A model generated the notes under the pieces. That model saw only the letters and a program-made list of their open reading frames with translations. It ran no database searches and was not told the DNA's origin. The translations under genes were made by a program, and so were the position numbers. From Pseudoalteromonas sp. T1lg75 (GTDB taxonomy: Bacteria > Pseudomonadota > Gammaproteobacteria > Enterobacterales > Alteromonadaceae), in assembly GCF_002964705.1 (NCBI RefSeq), contig NZ_PQCD01000053.1:313972-377971 (forward strand): 64,000 bases of DNA. Reading direction: 5' to 3'. Position 1 is the first letter of the stretch. Each line of letters starts with the position of its first letter. Below, in pieces: positions 26,925-37,400 of the stretch.

Positions 26925-29897
26925 ATGGGCAAGGTGCGGTTTTTAAAGATTCCCATGACGCTGATGGTCAGCATAGTTTGCTATGTATTATTGATGACCA
27001 TCACGCCAAGCAGGGCCGATGAACCAGCCCCTTACCCCTCGCCAGCATCCGCGATTGCATCTCAACCCGAAAATGTTCCCCTAAGTCATTACTTTGCCGA
27101 AACCTGGGACACCCGAGATGGCCTCCCTCATAACAGCATTAATGCCCTGGCCCAGACCACCGACGGCTATATTTGGGCCGGTACTTGGGAAGGGGTGGCG
27201 CGCTTTAATGGCCGCAAATTCACCCTGTTTACCCGAGGCGAAGAAACCGGTTTGCCCGACTCAGGGATACGTAGCCTTAGCCTGGATAGTCAAACGAACG
27301 AGTTGTATGTCGCCGGCTCCCGTGGCGGCGTCAGCGTAGTTAATGGCAGTTCCTGGCAGGCGTTACCCGCCGCCGCATACATGATCAACTTCGCCCAGCG
27401 TGTCAGCGATGGCGCTTTATGGCTGGCGCTTGAGGACGGGGGAGTCGTTCGTCGCCATCAGGGACAAGAGCAGCTTTTTCTCAGCGGCACCAGCACCTAT
27501 CATGTTCTCGAGCAAGGCGATAAGGTGTGGGTGGCCAGCAGTGATGGCCTTTATGTATACCAGGACGGGCAAATGCAACGCCCAGAGGCGGCTAATAGCG
27601 CCTTAAAGGGGATGACCTTTAAGCTTGCGCTTGATCACCAGCAGCGTCTTCTGGTGGGCGCTGAGCAGGGTATTTGGCGTGATGATAATGGACGCTTTCA
27701 TCTTTTGGATGAAGCCCTGGCATATGAATCGGTGTCGGCTGTGATGGTCGACTACCGTGGTGATGTGTGGTTTGGCACCATTAACCACGGTCTGTTTCGC
27801 TACAGCGAGTTTGGTCTGGAAAAGCTCGATGCCAATGTCGGTTTGCCCAGTAACCGTATTCTTTCCTTATTGGAAGACCAGGAGCGGAGCATTTGGATTG
27901 GCACCAATGCCGGGTTGTTCCGACTGCGTCAGGCTCCTTTTACCACCCTAAGCCAATCACGCGGACTGTCGGGTGATTATGTGCGCACCCTGTTAAGCCA
28001 CAGCGATGGCGCCTTGTATTTGGGTACCAGTAACGGCCTTAATCGCTATCGGAATGGTCATGCAATGCCTCTGGCAGAGCGCTCCGGAGCACCTATTTCG
28101 GTGCTCAGTTTAACCTCGGCGAGTGACGGCGGTATTTTCGTTGGCACTTATACCGACGGCCTCATGTATTTCGATGGCTTTAAATTAAAGCGCTTTTTAA
28201 ACCGCGAAACGGGCTTGCCAAGCAATGAAGTGCGCGCCGTGTTAGAGCAGGAAGATGGCGGTGTCTGGGTGGGTACCGCAGCCGGTTTGGTGCATCGTGA
28301 AAAGCGCGGACAGTTGCAGTTTTTCACCGATGAAGACGGCTTGCCCGGCAACTTTATTATGGCTCTGAGTGAAGATGATCGGGATCGTATCTGGGTTGGC
28401 ACTGGGGTGGGTGTGGGTTACTTCGAGCAAGGCCAGTTTTATCAGGTTCCGCTGACCGAGCAATTCGATGCCGAGTATGCCTTCGGTTTTTTAATGGAGC
28501 CAGGGGTGGTTTGGATGGCCACCGATCGAGGGTTGGTACGCTATAACAGTGAGACCGAACAGTTGCATAAGATTGGCAAAGAACAGGGCTTACCCGTAGA
28601 TAAATTATTTGCCGTGGTGGTGGATGAATTTGATCACTTCTGGCTCAGCAGTAACCGTGGGGTCATTCGTGTCAGCCGCGAAAGTGTCCTCGCCAGTATG
28701 AAGCAACCGGCGCGGCAATTGGAATACACCCTGTTTGATCAGGGTGATGGTATGCTTAGCTCACAAGCGAATGGCGGCTCGCAATACCCGGCCATTTTTC
28801 ATAACGACCAGAATGTCTGGGTGGCCACTGCTCGCGGCGCGGTGATGGTTGACCCCAATAAACTTACCCGTATGGCTAATGTGGCATTGCCGGTGAGCAT
28901 AGAGGCGGTGCAGTTTGATAATCACCCGCAACAGGCCTATCAAAACACAGTGGTCAATGTGCCCCCGAAGCACAATCGTATTTCTTTTACCTACGCCGGT
29001 TTAGGCTATGTGATGACCGAGCGTATCGAATATCAGACTCGCTTATTAGGCTATGAAAAACATTGGGTCGATCGCGGCAACCTGCATATCACCGAGTACA
29101 CCAACCTGCCACCGGGCAATTATCGCTTCGAGGTCCGTGCTCGATACCCTTATGGAAGCTGGCAACCCAGTGGCGCCGCCGTTGATATTAAAGTGGCGCC
29201 GAAGGCATGGCAGACCTTGAGTTTTAAAATTGCCGTGGTGGTGATGTTGCTCTTGCTGCTTTTACTTGTCTACCGTCTGCGTTTTTATCACCTTAAACGC
29301 TCCGAAGCCCAGCTGAAAAAACGGGTGAAAGAACAAACTCAGGTATTGGCGAAGCAGGCTCAGGCATTCGAGCATCAGGCTACCCACGACCAACTGACGG
29401 GCATAGCCAACCGTCGTGCCTTCGACCAATGGTTGGTGGCGCACTTTGCAGAGGCTCAACGTGAAGAACAGCCGCTTAGTCTGTTGTTAATCGACATCGA
29501 CCATTTTAAACATATAAATGATCATTACTCTCACTTGGTTGGCGATCAGGTGATTGCCACCGTGGTGCAGGTGGTTGCCCGCTGTTTACCACCCGAGGCG
29601 CTGTTTGCCCGCTGGGGGGGAGAAGAGTTCACCATCCTATTCCCCGGTCTTGATGAAGACGGTGCGCTGCGATGGGCACAGCGCATTCGTCACCAAGTAG
29701 CCAGTTACGATTACTCGGTATTGGCCAATGGCCTGCACGTGAGTGTCAGTATTGGCGCCGCCGATATCGACTGCGCGGTTAACGCCGATAGGCTATTGTC
29801 GCACGCCGATAAAGCCCTGTATCTGGCCAAAGAGCAGGGCCGTAACCGCAGCCTGGGACACCGCAGGGATTATCTCTTGTGTGAAGAGCTGTCTTAG
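26925..29897 (+). CDS. Reg_prop/Y_Y_Y sensor diguanylate cyclase
   Basis: A 990-residue membrane-bound sensor that should make c-di-GMP. An N-terminal signal segment (about residues 11-31) leads to a periplasmic two-bladed propeller of Reg_prop repeats (for example DGLPHNSINALAQTTDGYIW, GLPSNRILSLLEDQERSIWI, GLPSNEVRAVLEQEDGGVWV). A Y_Y_Y domain follows, then one membrane helix (about 766-786), a short coiled coil and a GGDEF domain. The active loop is intact as GGEEF (898-902). The inhibitory RxxD site five residues upstream is missing (EALFA), so feedback by c-di-GMP is not expected at that site. The stop codon overlaps that of convergent hrpB. Confidence 0.93.
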   Translation: MGKVRFLKIPMTLMVSIVCYVLLMTITPSRADEPAPYPSPASAIASQPENVPLSHYFAETWDTRDGLPHNSINALAQTTDGYIWAGTWEGVARFNGRKFTLFTRGEETGLPDSGIRSLSLDSQTNELYVAGSRGGVSVVNGSSWQALPAAAYMINFAQRVSDGALWLALEDGGVVRRHQGQEQLFLSGTSTYHVLEQGDKVWVASSDGLYVYQDGQMQRPEAANSALKGMTFKLALDHQQRLLVGAEQGIWRDDNGRFHLLDEALAYESVSAVMVDYRGDVWFGTINHGLFRYSEFGLEKLDANVGLPSNRILSLLEDQERSIWIGTNAGLFRLRQAPFTTLSQSRGLSGDYVRTLLSHSDGALYLGTSNGLNRYRNGHAMPLAERSGAPISVLSLTSASDGGIFVGTYTDGLMYFDGFKLKRFLNRETGLPSNEVRAVLEQEDGGVWVGTAAGLVHREKRGQLQFFTDEDGLPGNFIMALSEDDRDRIWVGTGVGVGYFEQGQFYQVPLTEQFDAEYAFGFLMEPGVVWMATDRGLVRYNSETEQLHKIGKEQGLPVDKLFAVVVDEFDHFWLSSNRGVIRVSRESVLASMKQPARQLEYTLFDQGDGMLSSQANGGSQYPAIFHNDQNVWVATARGAVMVDPNKLTRMANVALPVSIEAVQFDNHPQQAYQNTVVNVPPKHNRISFTYAGLGYVMTERIEYQTRLLGYEKHWVDRGNLHITEYTNLPPGNYRFEVRARYPYGSWQPSGAAVDIKVAPKAWQTLSFKIAVVVMLLLLLLLVYRLRFYHLKRSEAQLKKRVKEQTQVLAKQAQAFEHQATHDQLTGIANRRAFDQWLVAHFAEAQREEQPLSLLLIDIDHFKHINDHYSHLVGDQVIATVVQVVARCLPPEALFARWGGEEFTILFPGLDEDGALRWAQRIRHQVASYDYSVLANGLHVSVSIGAADIDCAVNADRLLSHADKALYLAKEQGRNRSLGHRRDYLLCEELS

Positions 29898-32260
29898 CGA
29901 ATATCCACCACCTTACTGGCTTTTTTGTAGCGAATTTTTAGGCCACTCCAACTGGGTAGCTCCCAGCGTTTTGGTGGGTCCTTACGTTCGCCGCTGTGAT
30001 AATGGGCTATGACTCGCTTGGCCTTAAATAAATACTCAATGGCGAGGGTCATGCCCGGCAACGTTACTCGCAGTGGAAAGCGCTCTATAAACTCCTTGGT
30101 CTGCCAGGGTTCAAGCCCCTGGTAATGTAAATCTGCTTGCTCAATGAGCGTCAAGTCTTCCTGGTTTTGCACGCCAAGCTCAACCAGTCGGGTGTGTAAA
30201 TGCTCGGCGGCGCTTGGGACGCTTTGCTCCTGCTGGTGATACAGCAGATAAAGCTCATGGTAGGCAAGGGCATCGTTGAGCTGTTGTGCCAGCCCAGGAA
30301 ATAGCGCCCCATTGAGGATGAGCTCGGTGACCGCTGGCAGTAAAAGTTCATTGGGTACCCGGGTCTCGATGCTGGCCAGGGTGACCTGGGCATAACTGTA
30401 GGTCAGCTTGGCTCGGACTTCGCCATCTAGCACCTCGGGGTCCGCTGCCTCCTTGGGCTGCCAATAACACTCGCCTATCTCCTGCGTTGTCGGGGCACAG
30501 TTCAACACCTGTTTTAAGGTTAAAGGTGCGCACAGGGTTGCCAGGGTATCAGCGTGCTTTTTTCCTTTGCCCGCCAGTGAAAATGTGGCCAAGACCAGGG
30601 CTGCATCCTGATGCTCGCCGAGCAAGGAGTTTTTGGCGGGACGAATTTCTTGTTCGCCATTACCAAAACCGCCACGGCGGTTGCTGCGTTTTACAAAAAT
30701 GCAATCCGGGCGAGCCGTGGCAATGGCCTGTATCAGCGCGTCGTAGTCGAAACGGGCGCTGCGTGATAGTTCCGGGAGCTGATAGGCCTGGCGCAAATAA
30801 TTGCTGTAGGTTTGCGCTTCCGTTAGGGCGAGGTCATCGATTTGCAGATAGTCGCCACATTGACCGCGCAGTGCGGCTATATTCATGGCTACATCACTGT
30901 GTTCAAGGTGCTCGCCCAATGCCTTGGCCAATTCGGTGAGAGCGTCCGGGCTTGGCATGGCATAAAGCTGTGCCGGCGTAACGATAACACTGGCCAGATC
31001 TATCATGGCCTGACGCAGTGTGGAGCTGGGCATTTTTTCTATCAGGTAGCCGAGCTCTGCATCCACGGGCAGGGGGTAAATGCGCCGCCCAAGTTCGGTG
31101 GCCACGCCCTGTTCATCAATAGCGCCTAAGCTGGTTAGAGCCTGCTTGGCTCGGGCTAGGCTTGACGGCGCAGGCGGGGTTAATAATTCAAGCTTATCTA
31201 TAGCGATATTGGCACAGGCGCTGGCCAATACCAGCTCATCGAGGGCTTCACGCTCTATTTCTACCGGTGTCTGTGCCAACAAGGGGGCATGCTCGCCAAA
31301 GAGCGCAATATACAGCCCCGGTGCGGTGCGTCCGCAGCGCCCCTGGCGCTGTTTTTGTGAATCTCTGGCGATGGCGTCAAGGCCGAGCACGGTTTTGCCT
31401 TTACGCAGATGGGTGCGCCTTTCCAGGCCGGAATCTATCACACACTCGATACCCGGTACCGTCAGCGAGGTTTCGGCGACGTTAGTGGCGAAAATAATAC
31501 GCCGCTGCTTGCCTTCTTGCATGGCGCGGCGTTGTTCGGCAACCGGACTGGCACCATGTAAGGCAACGCCCTCGGCGGGTAAATCACGACAGGCACTGAG
31601 GCAACTGGCTATCTCGGCGCGCCCGGGTAAAAACACCAGGATATCTTTATTGCTATGCTCTAGCGCATAGACACAGGCCTCGCGCACTCGCGGTGCTAAG
31701 TCCAGGCGAGAGGGCATGCTCTGGCGTTCGTCGACCAGATATTCGCTGCTGATGGGGAAGAGTCGGCCTTTGCTGTACAGGGTTTTGGCGCCTAGATAGC
31801 TGACCAGTAGCTCGTCATTGAGGGTGGCCGAGGTGACAATAAGGCGATGGCTGTTGTGGTGCCTGAGCAGCCCTAACAGCAGATCGGTATCCCAGCGACG
31901 CTCATGAAATTCATCAAGCATCACCACATCATAATCGCTTAGCTTAGTTTCGAAAAACCACCGCAAAGCAACGCCTGGGGTGGCGAAAACCACCTGGGTT
32001 TGCTCATTTAGCTGAGCCTCGAAACGAATGGCGAAGCCGATATCTTCTCCAGGTTGTTGTTGTCTTTGCGTTGCCAGATACTCTGCCAAGGAGGTCGCGG
32101 CAATGCGCCTTGGCTGGATCACCAGCACGCGGCCTGCTGTAGCTGCCCAAAGGGGTAAGCAGGTCGACTTACCGCTGCCGGTGGGGGCATGAACAATGAC
32201 ATGGTGTTGCTTAAGCGCAGCTAAAAAGTCCTGCTCTAAAGCCTGAATGGGAAGCGTCAT
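29894..32260 (-). CDS. hrpB: ATP-dependent helicase HrpB
   Basis: A 788-residue DEAH-box helicase with Walker A (HAPTGSGKST, residues 24-33), DEFH box (VVMLDEFHERRWD), SAT motif (TSATLND), motif V (ATNVAETSLTVPG) and motif VI (QRQGRCGR). The C-terminal HrpB domain (WELPSWSGLKIRYKKASKVVDIR) separates it from HrpA. E. coli HrpB is slightly longer. Its exact RNA target is unknown. The stop codon overlaps the diguanylate cyclase stop by 4 bases, with no room for a terminator between. Confidence 0.95.
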   Translation of the reverse strand: MTLPIQALEQDFLAALKQHHVIVHAPTGSGKSTCLPLWAATAGRVLVIQPRRIAATSLAEYLATQRQQQPGEDIGFAIRFEAQLNEQTQVVFATPGVALRWFFETKLSDYDVVMLDEFHERRWDTDLLLGLLRHHNSHRLIVTSATLNDELLVSYLGAKTLYSKGRLFPISSEYLVDERQSMPSRLDLAPRVREACVYALEHSNKDILVFLPGRAEIASCLSACRDLPAEGVALHGASPVAEQRRAMQEGKQRRIIFATNVAETSLTVPGIECVIDSGLERRTHLRKGKTVLGLDAIARDSQKQRQGRCGRTAPGLYIALFGEHAPLLAQTPVEIEREALDELVLASACANIAIDKLELLTPPAPSSLARAKQALTSLGAIDEQGVATELGRRIYPLPVDAELGYLIEKMPSSTLRQAMIDLASVIVTPAQLYAMPSPDALTELAKALGEHLEHSDVAMNIAALRGQCGDYLQIDDLALTEAQTYSNYLRQAYQLPELSRSARFDYDALIQAIATARPDCIFVKRSNRRGGFGNGEQEIRPAKNSLLGEHQDAALVLATFSLAGKGKKHADTLATLCAPLTLKQVLNCAPTTQEIGECYWQPKEAADPEVLDGEVRAKLTYSYAQVTLASIETRVPNELLLPAVTELILNGALFPGLAQQLNDALAYHELYLLYHQQEQSVPSAAEHLHTRLVELGVQNQEDLTLIEQADLHYQGLEPWQTKEFIERFPLRVTLPGMTLAIEYLFKAKRVIAHYHSGERKDPPKRWELPSWSGLKIRYKKASKVVDIR

Positions 32261-32351
32261 GATGCGTTTTTATTCGTAAATATGTGTCGTTGAGATTGAA
32301 TTAGCGCGCTAAGGGTCATATTTACAAGTAACTATGTCAAGGAATTAACAG

Positions 32352-33179
32352 ATGATAAATGTCGCATTGATAGGCCTGTTGGTGGCTTTTGTACTTGTGT
32401 ATTGGCAGCAGGATACGTTGCGTCTGCGTTATTGGCGGCGTAAATACCATAACGCCTCACTAAACGAGGCGCAAAAGCAAATCTTGCTCAGGGCCATGCC
32501 CATATACCGCGCCATGACGGATGCAGACAGGGCCAAGCTTGAGCGCCATATCTGTTGGTTTTTAGGGGAAAAACGTTTTTTAGGTCGCGATGGCCTTAGG
32601 GTTAATGACGCCATGAAGCTGGTGGTGGCGGCCAATGCTAGCCTACTGATGCTCAATAAACCCTGGCCGTTGTATCCCAATGTCAAAGAGATCTTGCTGT
32701 ACCCCAGTGCCTATTATGCCGATGTGACCGAGCGGGATATGGCGGGTCTGGTGAGTTATCACCAGGTGGTGCGCGAGGGCGAATCCTGGCCCGGCGGCAC
32801 CTTAGTATTAAGCTGGCATGACGTGCTTGAGGGTAACCGCTTGCCTGGTGATGGCCACAACCTAGTGTTTCATGAATTTGCCCATCAACTCGACCAGGTG
32901 ACCGGGCAAACCAATGGCACCCCCTTATTGGCAGACAGGCAAAGCTATCGACGTTGGGGTGAGGTGTGTTCGCGTGCTTACAACAAGCTTAAAAGCCATA
33001 TCGCCTACAATATGCCGCACGTGATGCACGGTTATGGTGCCACCAATGAGGCGGAGTTCTTTGCCGTGGCCACCGAAACCTTTATCGAGAAGCCCGCCGC
33101 CATGCGCCAATTTGATGCCGAGCTTTTTAATGTCCTTAAAGACTACTATCAGTTTGATCCCAGTGACTGGCAGCGCTAG
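32352..33179 (+). CDS. mtfA: zinc peptidase MtfA (M90)
   Basis: A 275-residue metallopeptidase. H174-E-F-A-H178 with L-D181 is the M90 signature, and NEAEFFAVATETFIEKP supplies the downstream Glu ligand. An N-terminal hydrophobic segment (MINVALIGLLVAFVLVYW) suggests a membrane anchor, as in many marine relatives. E. coli MtfA binds the repressor Mlc and so affects glucose transport; there is no mlc or ptsG in the window. Monocistronic, divergent from hrpB. Confidence 0.92.
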   Translation: MINVALIGLLVAFVLVYWQQDTLRLRYWRRKYHNASLNEAQKQILLRAMPIYRAMTDADRAKLERHICWFLGEKRFLGRDGLRVNDAMKLVVAANASLLMLNKPWPLYPNVKEILLYPSAYYADVTERDMAGLVSYHQVVREGESWPGGTLVLSWHDVLEGNRLPGDGHNLVFHEFAHQLDQVTGQTNGTPLLADRQSYRRWGEVCSRAYNKLKSHIAYNMPHVMHGYGATNEAEFFAVATETFIEKPAAMRQFDAELFNVLKDYYQFDPSDWQR

Positions 33180-33317
33180 GGTCCCCCTTGCCAAGCAAAG
33201 CTTACATTTTGCCCGATTAAGGATGAGTGTTAATTAATGTGATTATTGTAATTTAATTGTTATTAACATACCGTATCTTACTTCGCCATAACGAGTAATA
33301 AACCAAGGAGGGGCGCG

Positions 33318-33635
33318 ATGATAATAAGGATTGTGGCATTAATTACGGTATTTTTGCTGAGCGGTTGTGACATGGCCGCCACCTTTGCCGACATGAACAA
33401 TAAAACCGAGGCCGTACAGGCCAGTTTGCGCTCCGAGCTAGGAATTGATGCTCAGTTAAGCTGGAATATCCATAATGGGGTGCTGACACAAGTTTCGGTG
33501 CACATTGCCGCCGATACTGCTCCCGATGTCCAAGTACAGCAGCTCCAACAACAAATCTATCCCATAGTGCTTAGGCACTTCGACGAAAACCCCCAGGTAT
33601 TTCAAATTGTATTGCAGTACGAGGAGATGCAGTAG
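33318..33635 (+). CDS. small lipoprotein, hypothetical
   Basis: A 105-residue protein with a lipoprotein signal peptide. The lipobox is LLSGC (cysteine 17) and the next residue is Asp, which in E. coli favours retention in the inner membrane. The mature part (about 88 residues) is acidic and Gln-rich with alternating strands (VLTQVSVHIAAD) and a helix. AAGGAGG before the ATG is a strong ribosome binding site. It precedes a small barrel gene on the same strand by 53 bases. I do not recognise the family. Confidence 0.75.
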   Translation: MIIRIVALITVFLLSGCDMAATFADMNNKTEAVQASLRSELGIDAQLSWNIHNGVLTQVSVHIAADTAPDVQVQQLQQQIYPIVLRHFDENPQVFQIVLQYEEMQ

Positions 33636-33688
33636 CACTCACCTCGCACATTAACCTCATGTAAAACAAAACATTAAAGGATATAACA

Positions 33689-34204
33689 ATGTTTAAAAAG
33701 ACCTTACTAGCCGTTGTTTTGGCTGGCACATCATTCGCATCGCAAGCAAACTGGCAAGCGGGCGCGGGCTATATGAACTTATCGGATGACGACGCGGGTA
33801 TCGATATCAGCTTAGATGGTATCTATGGCTCTATCGGTTACAAGTTTGACTCAGGCAACGACTTTTACTTTATGCCTGAGCTGCGTATTGGTACGGGTAT
33901 CGGCGATGACAAGGTTAATGTCTTCGGCACGAACGTTAAAATTGAAATGGACAGCTTCATTGCTTTATCGGTACGCGGTCAATATGATTTTGACAACGGC
34001 TTCTATTTATATGCCGCGCCTTCTTATGCCAACCTAGAAGTAACCGCTTCCGCTGGTGGCGTTTCTGAGTCTGAAGATGACTGGGAATTTGGTTTCGGTG
34101 GTGGCGCGGGCTATCAGTTTAGCAAAACCATGGCTGCTGAGCTGTCATACGAGCAGTTTGACGGCACCGATGCAGTGAGCGTGGCCCTTAAATTTGATTT
34201 TTAA
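33689..34204 (+). CDS. small outer-membrane beta-barrel protein
   Basis: A 171-residue protein with signal peptide MFKKTLLAVVLAGTSFASQA and a mature part of alternating amphipathic strands (NWQAGAGYMNLS, GIYGSIGYKF, YFMPELRIGTGIG, SFIALSVRGQYDF, FYLYAAPSYANLEV, EFGFGGGAGYQF, MAAELSYEQF). It ends in a terminal Phe (AVSVALKFDF), the BAM-recognition signal. Probably an eight-stranded OmpW/OmpA-like barrel. AAAGGA precedes the ATG. Role unknown; such porin-like proteins often respond to stress. Confidence 0.85.
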   Translation: MFKKTLLAVVLAGTSFASQANWQAGAGYMNLSDDDAGIDISLDGIYGSIGYKFDSGNDFYFMPELRIGTGIGDDKVNVFGTNVKIEMDSFIALSVRGQYDFDNGFYLYAAPSYANLEVTASAGGVSESEDDWEFGFGGGAGYQFSKTMAAELSYEQFDGTDAVSVALKFDF

Positions 34205-34427
34205 GGCCTAGCGCGTAGATACAGCAAAACTTGCGTTTGGTTGCGATTCATAGCAGCCAAACGTTATCCCACTGTTAGCTTCAGTCCTGTACCTCCAGTT
34301 TTCCCGTTTCAGGTTTTCGGATTTTCATCCATCCCTCATTTTCGCCCATTAACCCCAACTGACTTTCCCTTTGTCACACATTTTGCTTTAGTAGGGGGTG
34401 ATAATAACTAAATCCGATGAGAACTCT

Positions 34428-37400
34428 ATGAAGACTCCATTATACAGTGCGCTGGCACTGGCTATTTCTCTGGCGCTGCCCTTGGCGCAGCCTAGTGCGT
34501 TTGCCGAGGAAGCCGCAAAAGAAGAACAAAAATGGCAAGTAGACAGCCCACAAGGCGAATTCCTGGATGCCAAGATCAGTGTCAACCAGGGCACCTGGAT
34601 GAACGTGGATATCAGCCCCGACGGCAAAACCCTGGTATTTGACCTGCTCGGTGATATTTACACCATGCCGATTAGTGGCGGCAAGGCCACTCAGTTAACG
34701 TCGGATATCGGCTGGCAAATGCAGCCGCGCTTTAGCCCGGATGGCCAACATATTGCCTTTACCTCAGATCAAGGTGGTGGCGACAATATTTGGGTGATGA
34801 AGGTCGATGGCTCAGAGCAAACCCAAGTGACCAAAGAATCTTTCCGCCTGTTGAACAGCCCGGCCTGGAGCCCGGACGGTGACTTTATCGTTGCCCGTAA
34901 ACACTTTACCGCCAGTCGTTCATTGGGCGCCGGTGAGGTGTGGATGTACCACAAGGCCGGTGGCTCGGGTGTGCAACTGACCGAGCGTCCAAACGACCAA
35001 AAAGATCTAGGCGAGCCGGCGTTTTCACCGGATGGCCGTTATGTGTATTTTTCTCAGGATGACACCCCCGGAAAAACTTTCCACTATTCCAAAGACTCGG
35101 TGCAGGGCATCTACAAAATTAAGCGCTATGACCGCGAAACCGGTGAAATCGACACCATCCTAAGCGGCACCGGTGGCGCCATTCGCCCAACGCCGTCGCC
35201 CGATGGTAAGACATTGGCTTATATCAAGCGTGACGACTTCCAAAGCACGTTGTATCTGTATGATTTAGAGTCTGGTAAAGAAACCAAGCTGTACGATAAG
35301 CTTGAGCGTGATATGCAGGAAACCTGGGCCATTCACGGCGTCTATCCGACCATGGCCTGGACCCCGGATAACGAGTCCTTGGTGTTTTGGGCCGGCGGTA
35401 AAATCCATAAGCTGGACGTAGATAATGGCGAGAGCGAAGAAATCGCTTTTGAGGTTGAAACCACCAAGTCGATTCAAAAGGCGCTGCGCTTTGAGCAAAA
35501 CCTGGATACCGATGAATTTGACGTAAAAATGCTGCGCAACGTACAGGTATCGCCGGACGGTGAAACCGCCATTTTTGAAGCCATGGGCCATATCTACAAG
35601 CGCGACCTTGAGTCGGGCAAGATCAAACGCCTGACCAAGCAAGACGATCATTTTGAATTTTTCCCGACCTTCTCACGTGATGGCAAGCAAATCGCCTATG
35701 TCACCTGGGACGACGAGAAGCAGGGCAGTGTGCGTGTTGTTTCTGCACGCTCGGGCCGCGGTGATACCCTAACCACAGAGCCGGGCAAATACGTTGAGCC
35801 GGCCTTTAGTCCAGATGGTGAAACCCTGGTCTTTAGAAAGTCATCCGGCAGCAGCTTGTTGGCGCCGGAGTGGTCGTTGAAACCGGGTATCTACGCGGTG
35901 AACATAGACGATCCCGAAAAGCCTGAGCTTGTTACCCAGCACGGTTATCAGCCGCAATTCGGTAAAGACAATGACCGCGTGTATATCATGAGCCCTTGGC
36001 CTAAGCCGACCTTCAGCGTGGTTGAACTTGAAAGTAAGAAAATTCGCAAGTTGTACGAGTCTAAGCATGCCACCGAATTCCGCATCTCGCCCGATGGCCA
36101 GTACCTGGCATTTGCCGAGCGCTTTAAGGTGTTTGTGACGCCTTTTGTTGAGCGTGGCAAAACCATCAGCATAGGCCCGAAAGACAGTCAGTTTCCGGTT
36201 GAACAGCTTTCTGTACGCGCCGGCGAGAACATCAGTTGGAGCGGTGCCAGCGATCGCCTGTATTGGAGCCTGGGCCCTGAGTTGTACCATGCCTCTCTCG
36301 ACGGTATGTTCAATATTAAAGGCGACGCCGATGCCGACTTTAAGGTGAAAAGCGGCGAAAATATTGGTTTCAAAAAAGCCATGGCCGAGCCTAGGGGGAT
36401 GATTGCCCTGGTTGGCGCTAAGGTGATCACCATGAAGGGTGAGCAGGTTATCGACAATGGGGTCGTGCTAACCGATGGCAAGCATATTAAAGCCGTGGGT
36501 GCGCAGGCCGACGTGCAGATCCCTGAAGACGCCGAAGTGATTGATGTCAGTGGTAAAACCATTATGCCTGGGATCATCGACGCCCACGCCCATGGTGGTC
36601 AGGGTAGCGATGAAATTATTCCCGAGCAGAACTGGAAAAACCTGGCCGGTTTATCTTTAGGTGTCACTACGATTCACGACCCAAGTAACGACACCACGGA
36701 AATCTTCGCTGCCAGCGAAATGCAAAAAGCGGGCGAGATCGTCGGTCCGCGTATCTTCTCCACCGGGACTATCCTTTATGGTGCCAATATGCCGGGGTAT
36801 ACCTCGCACGTTGACTCCCTGGATGATGCTAAATTCCACCTTGAACGCCTGCAAAAGGTGGGTGCCTTTAGTGTTAAGTCTTACAACCAGCCGCGCCGCG
36901 ATCAGCGTCAGCAGGTGGTGGAAGCCGGCCGTGAACTCGGCATGATGGTAGTGCCAGAAGGGGGCTCTTTATTGCAGCATAACCTCACCATGGTGATCGA
37001 TGGCCACACCACCATAGAGCACTCGATTCCGGTGGCCAATATCTATGATGATATTCGCCAGCTGTGGTCGCAAAGTGACGTGGCTTATACGCCGACCTTG
37101 GGCGTGGCCTACGGTGGTATCTGGGGTGAGAACTACTGGTACGATAAAACCGAGGTGTGGAACCACCCGCGTCTAAGTAAATTTGTCCCTAAAAACCAGT
37201 TGTTGCCGCGCTCTATGCGTCGCACCAAGGCGCCTGAACATCACTACAACCACTTCAACAACGCCCGTGTTGCCGGCGAGTTGCAAGATCAGGGTGTGTT
37301 AGTGAATGTCGGTGCGCACGGTCAACGTGAAGGTCTGGCTGCGCATTGGGAAATGTGGATGTTTGCCCAAGGCGGCATGACGCCCCTTGAGGTGATCCGC

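Noticed and set aside
35265..36577. Several antisense open frames of 120-150 codons across the amidohydrolase gene
   Set aside because: They mirror the coding bias of a long GC-balanced gene and show no domain, start signal or conservation pattern.
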